From Clostridiales bacterium (GTDB lineage: Bacteria; Bacillota_A; Clostridia; Oscillospirales; Oscillospiraceae), in the NCBI GenBank assembly GCA_004553625.1, contig SFKX01000011.1, forward strand, positions 1 through 64,000: a stretch of DNA of 64,000 nucleotides, read 5' to 3'. The notes under the pieces were generated by a model, which worked only from the letters and a program-made list of their open reading frames with translations, searched no databases and was not told the DNA's origin. Of the stretch, positions 7,704 through 16,374 are shown piece after piece (the first letter of the stretch is position 1; each line of letters starts with the position of its first letter). Position numbers and translations under genes: made by a program.

Positions 7704-8519
7704 TTACTGCTCGTAGATCTTCTGCGGATGGATGATGTGTCTCGGGCAGACCTCCGCGCAGTGGCCGCAGCCGGTGCACTTGTCGTAGTCGATGGTGGCG
7801 ACGAAGTTCACGACCTTGATGGCCTCGTGCGGGCATTCCTTCTGGCACTTCATGCAGCCTATGCAGCCCGCGTCGCACATCTTGCGCGTCTGAGCGCCCT
7901 TGTCCTCCGAGCGGCAGCCGACCAGAACGCGCTGCTCATACGGCACCTTGCGGATGATCTTCTTCGGGCAGGCGTCGTAGCAGGCCATACAGGCCACGCA
8001 CTTTTCCCTGTCCACGACGGCGACGCCGTTTTCTATGTGCATCGCGCCGAACTGGCAGGCCCTGACGCAGTTGCCGAGGCCTATGCAGGAAAATTGACAC
8101 TGCTTCGGGCCCTTGTTGCCGAAGCGCATCGCCGCGGCGCAGTCCTTCGGACCTTCGTAATCGAAGAACTCCTTCGCAACACCCGTACCGCCGGAGCAGG
8201 GTACAAAGGCGACGTACTTGACCTCGGGCTCCGCGTCGAGCCCCATGATGGCCGCGACCTTCTCGGCCGTGGCCGCGCCTCCCGGTGAGCACTTGTTGGG
8301 GGGAGCCTCGCCCGCGACAACAGCCGCGGCGTAGGCGTCGCAACCGGCAAAGCCGCAGCCGCCGCAGTTTGCGCCGGCCAGCGCCGCGCGCACTTCCTCT
8401 ATCCTCGGGTCCTGCTCGACATGGAATATCTTCGCCGCAAAGGCCAGAAGCCCGCCGAAGACCGCGCCCATGACGCCGAGCACAAGTATGGCGTAGACTA
8501 TGTTCATAATACCGTCCAT
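7704..8519 (-). CDS. rnfB: Rnf complex subunit B (polyferredoxin)
   Basis: A 271-residue protein with one N-terminal membrane helix, which anchors it on the cytoplasmic face. An Fe-S domain follows with the hallmark CGGCGFAGCDAYA plus a later C. After it come four further cysteine clusters, including CVACMACYDACP, CIGCMKCQKECP and CTGCGHCAEVCP. RnfB is the presumed entry point for electrons from reduced ferredoxin into the Rnf complex. It is the last gene of the rnfCDGEAB operon, 12 bases after rnfA, and ends beside the convergent hairpin at 7663-7687. Confidence 0.97.
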   Translation of the reverse strand: MDGIMNIVYAILVLGVMGAVFGGLLAFAAKIFHVEQDPRIEEVRAALAGANCGGCGFAGCDAYAAAVVAGEAPPNKCSPGGAATAEKVAAIMGLDAEPEVKYVAFVPCSGGTGVAKEFFDYEGPKDCAAAMRFGNKGPKQCQFSCIGLGNCVRACQFGAMHIENGVAVVDREKCVACMACYDACPKKIIRKVPYEQRVLVGCRSEDKGAQTRKMCDAGCIGCMKCQKECPHEAIKVVNFVATIDYDKCTGCGHCAEVCPRHIIHPQKIYEQ

Positions 8520-8531
8520 TGCCCTACCCCC

Positions 8532-9113
8532 TTAACCTATCTTCATGCCCGAGAAGCCCATGAAGGCCAGGGCCAGCAGGCCCGCCGTCACAAGGGCTAT
8601 CGGGAAGCCATCAAAGCTTTCGGGGTAGTCGGCAAATTGCAGTCTGTCGCGCACGCTCGCAAAGAGCACGATAGCTACCAGGAAGCCGAGGCCGCCGGTG
8701 ATGCCGTAGACGACGCTCTCGATGAAGTTGTAGTTGTTCTGCACGTTCAGCAGGACAACGCCGAGGACGGCGCAGTTTGTGGTGATGAGCGGCAGGAAGA
8801 TGCCCAGCGCCGTATACAGCGAAGGCACCGACTTCTTCAGGAACATCTCGACGAACTGCACGAGCACGGCGATGACCAGAATGAAGGCCAGGGTGCTCAT
8901 ATACGCCAGGTCCAGCGAGATGAGCAGCAGATTTACAGCGTAGCAGATAGCCGAGGCCAGGCCCATGACGAAGGTGACCGCCAGGCCCATGCCGAGGGCC
9001 GTGTCTATCTTCGTAGAGCAGCCGAGGAAGGGGCAGCAGCCAAGGAACTGCGAGAAGATGAAGTTGTTTATAAGTATCGCGCCGAGCGCAATGGTAAGTA
9101 TGGAATCAAACAT
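8532..9113 (-). CDS. rnfA: Rnf complex subunit A
   Basis: A 193-residue integral membrane protein with six predicted helices. RnfA and RnfE are inverted-topology homologues that form the membrane core of the complex and share an iron-sulfur centre between them. Family marks are NNFIFSQFLGCCPFLG near the N-terminus and ITTNCAVLG in the middle; these conserved cysteines are cluster ligands in RnfA/NqrE-type proteins. The start overlaps the end of rnfE by one base, so translation is coupled. Confidence 0.97.
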   Translation of the reverse strand: MFDSILTIALGAILINNFIFSQFLGCCPFLGCSTKIDTALGMGLAVTFVMGLASAICYAVNLLLISLDLAYMSTLAFILVIAVLVQFVEMFLKKSVPSLYTALGIFLPLITTNCAVLGVVLLNVQNNYNFIESVVYGITGGLGFLVAIVLFASVRDRLQFADYPESFDGFPIALVTAGLLALAFMGFSGMKIG

Positions 9114-9823
9114 TACTCAGCCGCCTCCTTTACAACCTCGACCTTAGCCGCTCTCGCAGCCGCTTCCTTCTTTTGGGCCGATTTGCGCAGGGCGTACTGC
9201 ATGGCCGCCAGCAGGCAGGCCAGAGTAAGGAATCCGCCGAAGGGCATTATCATGATCGTCGCGCCGAACTCCTCGGGGAATATCCTGATGCCGGCGGCGG
9301 AGCCGTCCAGCACCGCGTGGAAGGAGCCGTCCACTATCTCGAACACGCCCGCGCCGAAGGTGCCGGAGCCCAGCAGCTCGCGGATGATGCACATGCACAG
9401 CAGCACCAGCGTGTAGCCTATGCCCTGGAAGATGCCGTCGAAGAAGCTCGGCACGACCGGCTCCTTCTGGCAGAAAGCCTCCGCGCGGCCTATGATGATG
9501 CAGTTGACGACGATGAGCGGGATGAACACGCCCAGCGACGCAGACAGCGCCGGTACGTAGGCCTGCAGCAGCAGGTCAACGATGGTGACGAAGCCGGCAA
9601 TGACGACGACGAACATCGCAAGCCGGATGTCGTTCGGGATGGCCTTGCGCATCGCCGAGATGACGACGTTGCAGCAGGTCAGAATGATGAGGACCGACAG
9701 GCCCATGCCTATGCCGTTGAAGAACATGGTCGTGATGGCCATGGTCGAGCAGAGGCCGATGCGCTGCACAAGCACGGGGTTGTTGGTGATGAGGCCCTCT
9801 GTGAACTGTTTTTTCAGATTCAT
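9113..9823 (-). CDS. rnfE: Rnf complex subunit E
   Basis: A 236-residue membrane subunit, homologous to RnfA, with six helices. It begins MNLKKQFTEGLITNNPVLVQ, has GLCSTMAITTMFFNGIGMG with a cluster cysteine, and VVNCIIIGRAEAF in the second half. The C-terminal tail is rich in alanine, lysine and glutamate, a common cytoplasmic extension in Clostridia. It sits between rnfG and rnfA in the standard order C-D-G-E-A-B. Confidence 0.97.
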   Translation of the reverse strand: MNLKKQFTEGLITNNPVLVQRIGLCSTMAITTMFFNGIGMGLSVLIILTCCNVVISAMRKAIPNDIRLAMFVVVIAGFVTIVDLLLQAYVPALSASLGVFIPLIVVNCIIIGRAEAFCQKEPVVPSFFDGIFQGIGYTLVLLCMCIIRELLGSGTFGAGVFEIVDGSFHAVLDGSAAGIRIFPEEFGATIMIMPFGGFLTLACLLAAMQYALRKSAQKKEAAARAAKVEVVKEAAE

Positions 9824-9836
9824 ATCTCAGCCCCCC

Positions 9837-10385
9837 TTAACCCAGCGCTTTCACGGCGGCTATGGCCGTGTTGGCGGCGTTGGCCATCGCCCTGGAGGAG
9901 ATGGTCGCGGCGGTGATGGAATCCACCGTGCCGCCGTCCTTCGTGACGGCCATACCCTCGGTCTGGCCCACAAAACTCGCGAGGAAGTCCTCCTCGACTA
10001 TCTTCGCGCCGAGGCCCGAGGTCTCCGCGTGGGAAATGACGCTCGCGCCCGTTATCGTGTAGTCCGGCGATACGCCGAAGGCCGCCGATATCGAGCTCTG
10101 CGCGCCCGAGAAGGTCAGCTCAACGACCCAGCCCTCGTCGCCCGCCTGGGCGATTGCGTCCACGGTCTCAAAGGCCTCCTTGTCGTACTCCACGTTCACA
10201 TATTCGCCGTCCCAGGGCAGCACCGCGTTATATGCTTCGGCCCTGGCCTGGGCCTCGAGCTCGGCTATCCTGTCCTTCGTGAGCATGTTCACGAAGCCCA
10301 GTACGCCCGAAACTATCGCTGAGACGAGGAAGAGCACCAGAGCCAGTTTCACGATCTGGTTGGGCGCTTTCTTAGTTTCAACCAT
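9837..10385 (-). CDS. rnfG: Rnf complex subunit G (covalent FMN)
   Basis: A 182-residue protein with one N-terminal membrane helix and an extracytoplasmic FMN-binding domain. The flavinylation motif appears as DSITAATIS, matching the pattern in which a threonine carries FMN by a phosphoester bond. ATG 10385 has GGAGGG 8 bases upstream and is preferred over the in-frame GTG at 10394. The start overlaps the end of rnfD. A flavin transferase (ApbE) would be needed for maturation; none lies in this window. Confidence 0.95.
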   Translation of the reverse strand: MVETKKAPNQIVKLALVLFLVSAIVSGVLGFVNMLTKDRIAELEAQARAEAYNAVLPWDGEYVNVEYDKEAFETVDAIAQAGDEGWVVELTFSGAQSSISAAFGVSPDYTITGASVISHAETSGLGAKIVEEDFLASFVGQTEGMAVTKDGGTVDSITAATISSRAMANAANTAIAAVKALG

Positions 10386-11418
10386 TTGCAGCACCCTCCT
10401 TCGCCTTGGCCTTTGCGGCCTTCTTCGCGGCCTTGGCCGCCTTCACGTCCTCCGCGCTGACACCGAACTGCCTCGGCCTGGTCAGCTTGTCGACGCCCCA
10501 AGTGCAGCAGTTCATGATGAGTATCGCATAGCTGACTCCCTCGGGGTACGAGCCGAAGTAGCGGATGAGCACCGTCAGAACACCGCAGCCCAGACCGAAC
10601 ACCAGCTGACCCTTCAGAGTAACCGGGCTGGTCGAGTAGTCCGTCGCCATGAAGAAGGCGCCGAGCACCAGGCCGCCCGAGCAGAGGTTCAGCAGAGTCC
10701 AATCGAGCCTGCCGTAGCCCTCGTGACCGAAGATCAGGCAGAGCACCGCGACGGAACCGATGAAGGACACCGGGATGCGCCAGCTTATGACCTTCCTCGC
10801 TATGAGCCAGAGTCCGCCGACTAGCAGCGCCAGAGTGCTTATCTCGCCGATGCTGCCCGGCCTTATGCCGAGGAACAGGTTTCCGAGCGACAGGTACTCC
10901 GGCATCGCCTGGCCGTTATAGAGGTAGGAGAGCGGGGTCGCCATCGTGGCGGCGTCCACACTTCCGGACAGAGCCGCTGGGACCGCCCAGACAGTCATGT
11001 AGCCGGCATACGCCGCAGTCAGGAAAGCCCTGCCGGCGAGAGCCGGGTTCAAAAAGTTCTTGCCTATGCCGCCGTAGAGCTGCTTTACCACCACAACGGA
11101 GAAGAAAGCGCCGATGACGACCATCCACCATTTTGCCTCCGAGGGCAGCACGCAGACCAGCAGTATCGCCGTAACGACAGCGGAAAGGTCGCCCACGGTC
11201 GTGTTCTTCTTCATGAGCTTTCTATAGCCCCATTCGAAGAATACACAGGAGACTATGGAGACTGCCAGCAGCATGACGACCTTTGCGCCGAACATGTACA
11301 CCGCAACGGCCAGTGCGGGCAGCAGGCCTATGATGACGTCCAGCATTATCTGCCGTGTGCCCCGTTCCGTCCTAAGGATCGGGTTCGAGGTCACTTTAAA
11401 TATTTTTACCTCGTCCAT
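10378..11418 (-). CDS. rnfD: Rnf complex subunit D
   Basis: A 346-residue membrane protein with about nine helices. It is the likely ion-path subunit and carries covalent FMN on a threonine in the family motif, here within DAATMATPLSYL. Another familiar stretch is FFMATDYSTSPVTLKGQ. The C-terminus is a lysine/alanine-rich tail, typical of the clostridial proteins. It overlaps the end of rnfC by one base. Whether the complex pumps Na+ or H+ cannot be read with confidence from the sequence. Confidence 0.96.
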   Translation of the reverse strand: MDEVKIFKVTSNPILRTERGTRQIMLDVIIGLLPALAVAVYMFGAKVVMLLAVSIVSCVFFEWGYRKLMKKNTTVGDLSAVVTAILLVCVLPSEAKWWMVVIGAFFSVVVVKQLYGGIGKNFLNPALAGRAFLTAAYAGYMTVWAVPAALSGSVDAATMATPLSYLYNGQAMPEYLSLGNLFLGIRPGSIGEISTLALLVGGLWLIARKVISWRIPVSFIGSVAVLCLIFGHEGYGRLDWTLLNLCSGGLVLGAFFMATDYSTSPVTLKGQLVFGLGCGVLTVLIRYFGSYPEGVSYAILIMNCCTWGVDKLTRPRQFGVSAEDVKAAKAAKKAAKAKAKEGAANG

Positions 11419-12794
11419 CAGGCCTTCGCCTCCTTTCCGGCAGCGGCCGCGGCGTTGACCTTTGCGGCCTCGGCCCTGGCCTTTTCCTCAGCCCGCTTGG
11501 CGTTTATCATGGCCTTGCCGAGCTTGAAGGTGTGGGTCAGCGGCAGCCTTCCCGGACATCCGTAGGAGCAGGAGCCGCACTCAAAGCAGTCCATGACGTG
11601 GTATTCTTCCATCTTCCTGATATCGCCCTTATGTACGTACATATACATGTACATCGGCTCGAGCTTCATCGGGCAGTGGGCGATGCAGTTGCCGCAGCGG
11701 ATACAGGTGGGCGTCTCGCTCTCCCTGTTCATATCCTTGCTGAAGAGCAGCAGGCCGGATGCACCTTTGACGCTGCCGGCAGTCGGGTCCGCCACGCAGA
11801 TGCCCATCATGGGTCCGCCCATGCAGATGCGCTCGACCTTGGACATATCCGCTCCGGCCTCTTTGAAGATGAACTCCAGCGGGGTGCCGAAACGGCAGAG
11901 CAGATTCTGCGCCTCCGGTACACAGTCTCCAGCCACCGTCACCACGCGCTCGATGGAAGGAATGCCCTCGTAGCAAGCGCGGTAGATCGTATAAGCCGTG
12001 TAGGTGGACACCACGTTGCAGCCCACGCCGGAGGGCAGTCCTCCCGGCTTTACCTCTCGGTTCGTGTTGGCCTTGACCTGCATTTTCTCCGCGCCCTGCG
12101 GGTATTTCACGACCTCCGGCACGATCTCGACCCCATATTTGGCCGGGTCGAGGCTGTTCAGCAGGTCTATGGCGTCCTGCTTGTTCTTCTCGATGCCGTA
12201 GAAGCACTTATCCAGCCCGTGCGCTATCCTGACGAGCTCAATGCCCTTCAGGAGCTCCTCCGGATGCTCCAGCATGGTCCTGTGGTCTCCGCAGAGGTAT
12301 GGCTCACATTCCGCGCCGTTTATGATAACGGTATCGACCTTGCCGCGCGCGCCCTGGATCTTGAAGGCCGTCGGGAACATGGCGCCTCCCATGCCGACGA
12401 CGCCAGCTTCGCGGATCCGCGCGACGATGGCGTCCGGGTCGCGGAGCTGTTCTTCGGTCAGCGGCTTCATATCCTCGCAGGGCGTATCCTGGAAGTCGTT
12501 CTCGATGACGACGGACATGACCATGTCGCCCAGCATATGCCGCCTGGGCTCCACCGCTATGACCTTTCCGGAGACCGATGCGTGTACCGGAGCGGACACC
12601 GGCGCATCGCTCGTGCCTATGAGCTGCCCCATCTTCACCGTGTCGCCCACCTTGACGACGGGCCTGTTCGGCGCGCCGATCTGCTGGATCATCGGCAGCA
12701 CGACAACAGGCGGCGGCGAGATGGTGCGCACAGGCGTCTTGCTGGCGGTTTTTGCGTAGTCCGGGTGAACACCGCCATAGTACTTAAAGGGCAT
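11418..12794 (-). CDS. rnfC: Rnf complex subunit C (NADH-binding)
   Basis: A soluble peripheral subunit of about 458 residues. It has an N-terminal barrel-like part, a flavin/NADH domain with glycine-rich GVVGMGGAMFPT, and two C-terminal iron-sulfur motifs, CIRCGNCIAHCP and CFECGSCSYGCP. It passes electrons to NAD+ in the ferredoxin:NAD+ oxidoreductase reaction. ATG 12794 follows GAGAGG at normal distance and gives the family-typical start MPFKYYGGVHP. The longer frame to 12887 would run into the A+T-rich control region. It is the first gene of the operon. Confidence 0.96.
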   Translation of the reverse strand: MPFKYYGGVHPDYAKTASKTPVRTISPPPVVVLPMIQQIGAPNRPVVKVGDTVKMGQLIGTSDAPVSAPVHASVSGKVIAVEPRRHMLGDMVMSVVIENDFQDTPCEDMKPLTEEQLRDPDAIVARIREAGVVGMGGAMFPTAFKIQGARGKVDTVIINGAECEPYLCGDHRTMLEHPEELLKGIELVRIAHGLDKCFYGIEKNKQDAIDLLNSLDPAKYGVEIVPEVVKYPQGAEKMQVKANTNREVKPGGLPSGVGCNVVSTYTAYTIYRACYEGIPSIERVVTVAGDCVPEAQNLLCRFGTPLEFIFKEAGADMSKVERICMGGPMMGICVADPTAGSVKGASGLLLFSKDMNRESETPTCIRCGNCIAHCPMKLEPMYMYMYVHKGDIRKMEEYHVMDCFECGSCSYGCPGRLPLTHTFKLGKAMINAKRAEEKARAEAAKVNAAAAAGKEAKA

Positions 12795-13121
12795 GAGCAT
12801 CACCTCTCGTATTTTTTGACTCGTTAATTGTAACATAATTGTTAACTGGTGTCCAGCTAAAATGACGCAAATGCACCATTTTGGCAAGATTATTAATTAA
12901 CAATCCTGCGAAACTCTTGACAATTGCAGGTTATCTTGCATTTTGCCCCTCTCTCCGGCTTTCAGGCTCGACTTTTGGGTTTTTTTCTGCGAACCATTAG
13001 TTAATAAATTAACATCATGATAATATTTTGTCAATCACGAATATCGGTCTTTTATTGACGCTGGGAATCAGGTATAATGTTGGAGGCGGGGCCTGTCCCG
13101 CCTCGGAGGGAGGCGTATCAC
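12795..13121. other. rnf / MFS divergent control region
   Basis: This 327-base A+T-rich gap separates rnfC from the MFS gene. It contains several half-sites of the TTGTTAAC type near 12826-12846 and 12890-12902, and the Rex-like site at 12998-13015. For rnf, TTGTCA on the minus strand near 12920 has only a weak -10 (TTAATT) at 17 bases. For the MFS gene, TATAAT at 13073-13078 has no good -35. A perfect 8-base-pair hairpin (GAGGCGGG/CCCGCCTC, 13083-13104) would form at the very 5' end of the MFS mRNA, just before its GGAGGG ribosome site. Confidence 0.6.
12998..13015. promoter_or_regulatory. Rex-like redox operator
   Basis: The 18-base sequence TAGTTAA-TAAA-TTAACAT matches the Gram-positive Rex pattern TTGTTAA-N4-TTAACAA at 12 of 14 fixed positions. 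Rex senses the NADH/NAD+ ratio and often controls fermentation and Rnf genes in Clostridia. The site lies between rnfC and the MFS gene and could serve either. No rex gene is present in the window. Confidence 0.45.
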
Positions 13122-14405
13122 ATGACTGCCGTAAAGTTGGGCAAAAGAAAATGGGCGTCCATCATCCTGGTGGGACTGGTCGGTCAGTTCGCCTGGACCA
13201 TCGAGAACATGTACTTCAACGTATACCTCTACAACACCATTTCGACGGACCCGGACTACATCGCCGCCATGGTCGGCTGGAGCGCCGCCGCCGCTACCCT
13301 GACCGCTCTCTTGATGGGGGCACTCTCGGACAGGGTCGGCAGGCGCAGGCTGTTCATCGGAGGCGGCTACATCCTCTGGGGCGCCTCGACGGCGGCCTTC
13401 GGCCTCGTCACAGTTGAGAACGCGGCAAAGCTCTTCCCCGCAGCGAGCGCGGTCTCTGCCGCCGCCGTCATGATAGTCGTGCTGGATTGCGTCATGACCT
13501 TCTTCGGCTCCACGGCGAATGATGCCGCCTTCAACGCCTGGTTGACCGACGCCACGGACGAGTCGAACCGGGGCCGAGCCGAGTCCGTCATCGCCACGCT
13601 GCCGCTCATCTCGATGCTCGTCATCTTCGGCGCTTTCGACGGGCTGACGCAGGCCGGGCGCTGGAATGAGTTCTTTCTCATTTTCGGCTGCCTTGTGAGC
13701 GCAACGGGACTAGTCTCGCTCTTTCTCGTGAGGGACGAACCCGACCTGAAGCCCCGGCGCGACAACTATTTCGCCAATCTCGTCTACGGGCTGCGGCCCT
13801 CCGTGATAGCGAAATATCCGCTCCTTTACCTTGCGCTGCTGGCTTTTTCGGTTTTTTCCGTCGCAGTGCAGGTGTTCTTCCCCTATCTGATAATCTACAT
13901 CCAGAACTATCTCGGTATCATGGACTACGCCATAGTCCTCGGCGTCGTGCTGATAGTCGCCTCGCTGGTCAGCGTGCTTTCGGGCAAGCTCATAGACAAG
14001 ATGGGCAAGTTGCGCTTCACGCTCCCGGCTTCCGCCGTCATGTTCGCCGGGCTCGTGGCGATGTACTTTGCGCGTGGCCAGGTCCCCGTCATTATAGCGG
14101 GCTGCATCATGATGAGCGGCTACATGCTGGTGACGGCCTCGCTCTCTGGCAAGGTGCGCGACCTCACGCCGCCGGACAAAGCCGGGCATTTTCAGGGCAT
14201 ACGAATGCTCTTTGCCGTGCTGCTGCCCATGATCATCGGTCCCGCCATCGGCTCCGCAGTCATAAAGGGCGGGGACCTCAGCTACGTAGAGCTGGGCGTC
14301 ACCAAGACCGTGCCGACACCGGGCATCTTTCTCGCTGCAGCCGCCGTGCTGCTGGTGACGCTGGTGCCTGTTTTGATCCTCAAAAGGAGGGAAAAGCAAT
14401 GTTGA
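13122..14405 (+). CDS. MFS transporter (sugar-type)
   Basis: A 427-residue, twelve-helix major facilitator. The loop between helices 2 and 3 has the family motif GALSDRVGRRRLFIGGG. ATG 13122 is chosen because GGAGGGAGG precedes it. The gene overlaps the downstream GH2 gene (ATGTTGA), so the two are translated together; the likely cargo is therefore a glycoside or oligosaccharide that the GH2 enzyme then cleaves. The exact substrate is not readable. Confidence 0.88.
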   Translation: MTAVKLGKRKWASIILVGLVGQFAWTIENMYFNVYLYNTISTDPDYIAAMVGWSAAAATLTALLMGALSDRVGRRRLFIGGGYILWGASTAAFGLVTVENAAKLFPAASAVSAAAVMIVVLDCVMTFFGSTANDAAFNAWLTDATDESNRGRAESVIATLPLISMLVIFGAFDGLTQAGRWNEFFLIFGCLVSATGLVSLFLVRDEPDLKPRRDNYFANLVYGLRPSVIAKYPLLYLALLAFSVFSVAVQVFFPYLIIYIQNYLGIMDYAIVLGVVLIVASLVSVLSGKLIDKMGKLRFTLPASAVMFAGLVAMYFARGQVPVIIAGCIMMSGYMLVTASLSGKVRDLTPPDKAGHFQGIRMLFAVLLPMIIGPAIGSAVIKGGDLSYVELGVTKTVPTPGIFLAAAAVLLVTLVPVLILKRREKQC

Positions 14406-16117
14406 TAACCACCTGGGGTGAGGCCCTTGACCGTGAACATCCCCTGCAGGAATACCCGAGGCCGCAGCTGCGCAGGGAAAGCTATCTGAACCTGAACGGC
14501 CCCTGGGAATACGCCTTCACGCGGGAGAACATGGAGCCGGAGGAATACGACGGCGAGATAATCGTGCCTTTCGCGCCCGAATCGGAGCTCTCCGGCGTTG
14601 GAAGGACTCTGCGTCCCGGGGAGTATCTCTGGTATCACCGCTCGTTTACTCTGCCGGAGGGTTTTCACCGCGGTCGGGTGATCCTGCACTTCGGCGCGGT
14701 GGACCAGACGGCCCGGGTCTGGGTGAACGGAGTGGACGCCTGCGCGCATACGGGCGGCTACCTCTCCTTCTCCGCAGATATAACTGAGCTTTTGTACGAC
14801 GACGGGAGCGAGAACAGTATAGTCGTCCGCGTGACGGACGACACGGACAAGGGCTTCCGCACGCGAGGCAAGCAGAAACTCAAAAAAGGCGGCATCTGGT
14901 ATACGCCGTCGAGCGGCATCTGGCAGACCGTATGGTGCGAGAGCGTGCCGGAAAACTATATACGCAGCCTCTTCATAACGCCGCACCCGGAGCAGAACTC
15001 TGTCGAGCTCTTCGTGGACGGCGAGGGTCCATGCCGCGCGCTGATAGGCGACCTGGCCTATGACTTCTACGCCGGCGCACCAGCCCTTTTGAAGCTCGGC
15101 GAGCAGGCGCGGCTCTGGTCTCCGGAGGACCCATATCTCTATGAGCTGTCCCTGGCGCTGGGCGAGGACAGGGTGGAGAGCTATTTTGCCATGCGCAGCT
15201 TCTCCGTCGGGGAGGACGCTGCCGGCGTGAAGCGACTTTTCCTAAACGGCAAGCCCTATTTCCACAACGGCCTGCTGGACCAGGGCTGGTGGCCTGACGG
15301 ACTGTATACCGCGCCGAGCGATGAGGCCCTCCGCTTCGACATAGAGACGGCGAAGGCCATGGGCTTCAACATGCTCAGGAAGCACGTGAAGGTCGAGCCC
15401 CTGCGCTGGTACTACCACTGCGACAAACTGGGCATGCTGGTCTGGCAGGACATGCCGAATGGCGGCGGGAGCTATAATGCGGCAGTAATCTCGGCCCCGC
15501 TGCTGACGGGCTGGCACATGAAGGACAACAAATACGGCGCCTTCGGCCGGAGGGACGAGCGCGGGCGCGCGGAGTTCACGCAGGAGCTGCGCGAGATGGT
15601 CACGCAGCTGTATAACTGCCCATGTATAGCCATGTGGGTCCCCTTCAACGAAGGCTGGGGCCAGTTCGACGCTGAGAAGAACGTCGCGGCCATTCTGGAG
15701 ATAGACGCGACGCGGACCATAGACCACGCCAGCGGCTGGCACGACCAGGGCATAGGTGAGATAAAGAGCAGGCACGTGTATTTTGACGACTACCGCTATG
15801 AACCGGACAAAAAAGGCCGCTGCGTCGTCCTCTCGGAATTCGGCGGATATGCCTATGCGGTGGAGGGGCATACCTCTGGGGACAAGCCATTCGGGTATAA
15901 AAAATACAAGTCCGCGGACGAGCTGCGCCGCGGCATCACGCTGCTGTATGACGGGCAGATCCGCCCCGCCGCGAGGAAGGGTCTTTCCGCCGCGGTCTAT
16001 ACGCAGCTGACAGACGTGGAGGGCGAGCTCAACGGCCTTGTGACCTATGACAGGCGCGAGCTCAAAATCCCTGCAGACGCCGTCTCCCGCATGGTCCGCA
16101 TCCCCGCGCTGAAATGA
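14399..16117 (+). CDS. GH2 family glycoside hydrolase
   Basis: A 572-residue GH2 enzyme without a signal peptide, so cytoplasmic. The order is a sugar-binding jelly-roll domain (about 25-185, with the LNLNGPWEYAF start typical of GH2), an immunoglobulin-like domain (about 185-270) and a TIM barrel. The acid/base is E418 in PFNEGWGQ and the nucleophile is E480 in VLSEFGGY. It is shorter than LacZ-type enzymes and resembles small GH2 beta-galactosidase/beta-glucuronidase-like proteins. It is coupled to the MFS gene upstream. Substrate specificity (beta-galactoside, beta-glucuronide or beta-mannoside) is open. Confidence 0.9.
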   Translation: MLITTWGEALDREHPLQEYPRPQLRRESYLNLNGPWEYAFTRENMEPEEYDGEIIVPFAPESELSGVGRTLRPGEYLWYHRSFTLPEGFHRGRVILHFGAVDQTARVWVNGVDACAHTGGYLSFSADITELLYDDGSENSIVVRVTDDTDKGFRTRGKQKLKKGGIWYTPSSGIWQTVWCESVPENYIRSLFITPHPEQNSVELFVDGEGPCRALIGDLAYDFYAGAPALLKLGEQARLWSPEDPYLYELSLALGEDRVESYFAMRSFSVGEDAAGVKRLFLNGKPYFHNGLLDQGWWPDGLYTAPSDEALRFDIETAKAMGFNMLRKHVKVEPLRWYYHCDKLGMLVWQDMPNGGGSYNAAVISAPLLTGWHMKDNKYGAFGRRDERGRAEFTQELREMVTQLYNCPCIAMWVPFNEGWGQFDAEKNVAAILEIDATRTIDHASGWHDQGIGEIKSRHVYFDDYRYEPDKKGRCVVLSEFGGYAYAVEGHTSGDKPFGYKKYKSADELRRGITLLYDGQIRPAARKGLSAAVYTQLTDVEGELNGLVTYDRRELKIPADAVSRMVRIPALK

Positions 16118-16141
16118 ACCCCGCACCGCAGGCAGGAACGC

Positions 16142-16178
16142 AAAAACGACAGACGCCTTTTTGGCGCCTGTCGTTTTT
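16142..16178. terminator. bidirectional intrinsic terminator
   Basis: AAAAACGACAG-ACGCC and GGCG-CCTGTCGTTTTTT form a long stem flanked by A-run and T-run. It ends the MFS-GH2 operon on the plus strand and the tRNA-Leu transcript on the minus strand. Confidence 0.85.
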
Positions 16179-16263
16179 TGGTGCGGGTAAAGGGGGTCGA
16201 ACCCTTACGAATCTCTTCACAGGAACCTAAATCCTGCGCGTCTGCCAATTCCGCCATACCCGC
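16179..16263 (-). tRNA. tRNA-Leu (anticodon UAG)
   Basis: The minus strand folds as a tRNA: acceptor GCGGGTA pairs with TACCCGC, the D-arm has GGCGGAATTGGCAGAC, and the anticodon stem CAGGA/TCCTG encloses a loop with TAG. A class II variable arm follows, then a T-arm with GGTTCGAACC. CCA is encoded. The long variable arm and UAG anticodon assign it to leucine (CUA codons). No integrase lies next to it. Confidence 0.95.
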
Positions 16264-16273
16264 GTACCGTGTT

Positions 16274-16303
16274 ATATTACTACGAGCCGGGCCTGCCTGT
16301 CAA
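16274..16303 (-). promoter_or_regulatory. promoter of tRNA-Leu
   Basis: On the minus strand TTGACA and TAATAT are separated by 18 bases, about 10 bases before the mature tRNA 5' end. This gives the tRNA its own strong promoter. Confidence 0.75.
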
Positions 16304-16312
16304 CTTGGGCTA

Positions 16313-16341
16313 TTGACATATTTCGCGCGGAATTGTATCAT
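16313..16341 (+). promoter_or_regulatory. sigma-A promoter of the DUF554 gene
   Basis: TTGACA, 17 bases, TATCAT, about 33 bases before the ATG at 16375. Confidence 0.75.
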
Positions 16342-16374
16342 TTCCATGCGATTTTGAAGTGTGGGGGCTTTCTT

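Noticed and set aside
13055..13078. TTGACG and TATAAT before the MFS gene as a promoter
   Set aside because: The boxes are only 12 bases apart, too close for sigma-A; only the -10 box is kept as a possible element.
16179..16263. tRNA-Leu as an integration site of a mobile element
   Set aside because: No integrase, no repeated tRNA 3' end and no change in gene type were seen around it.
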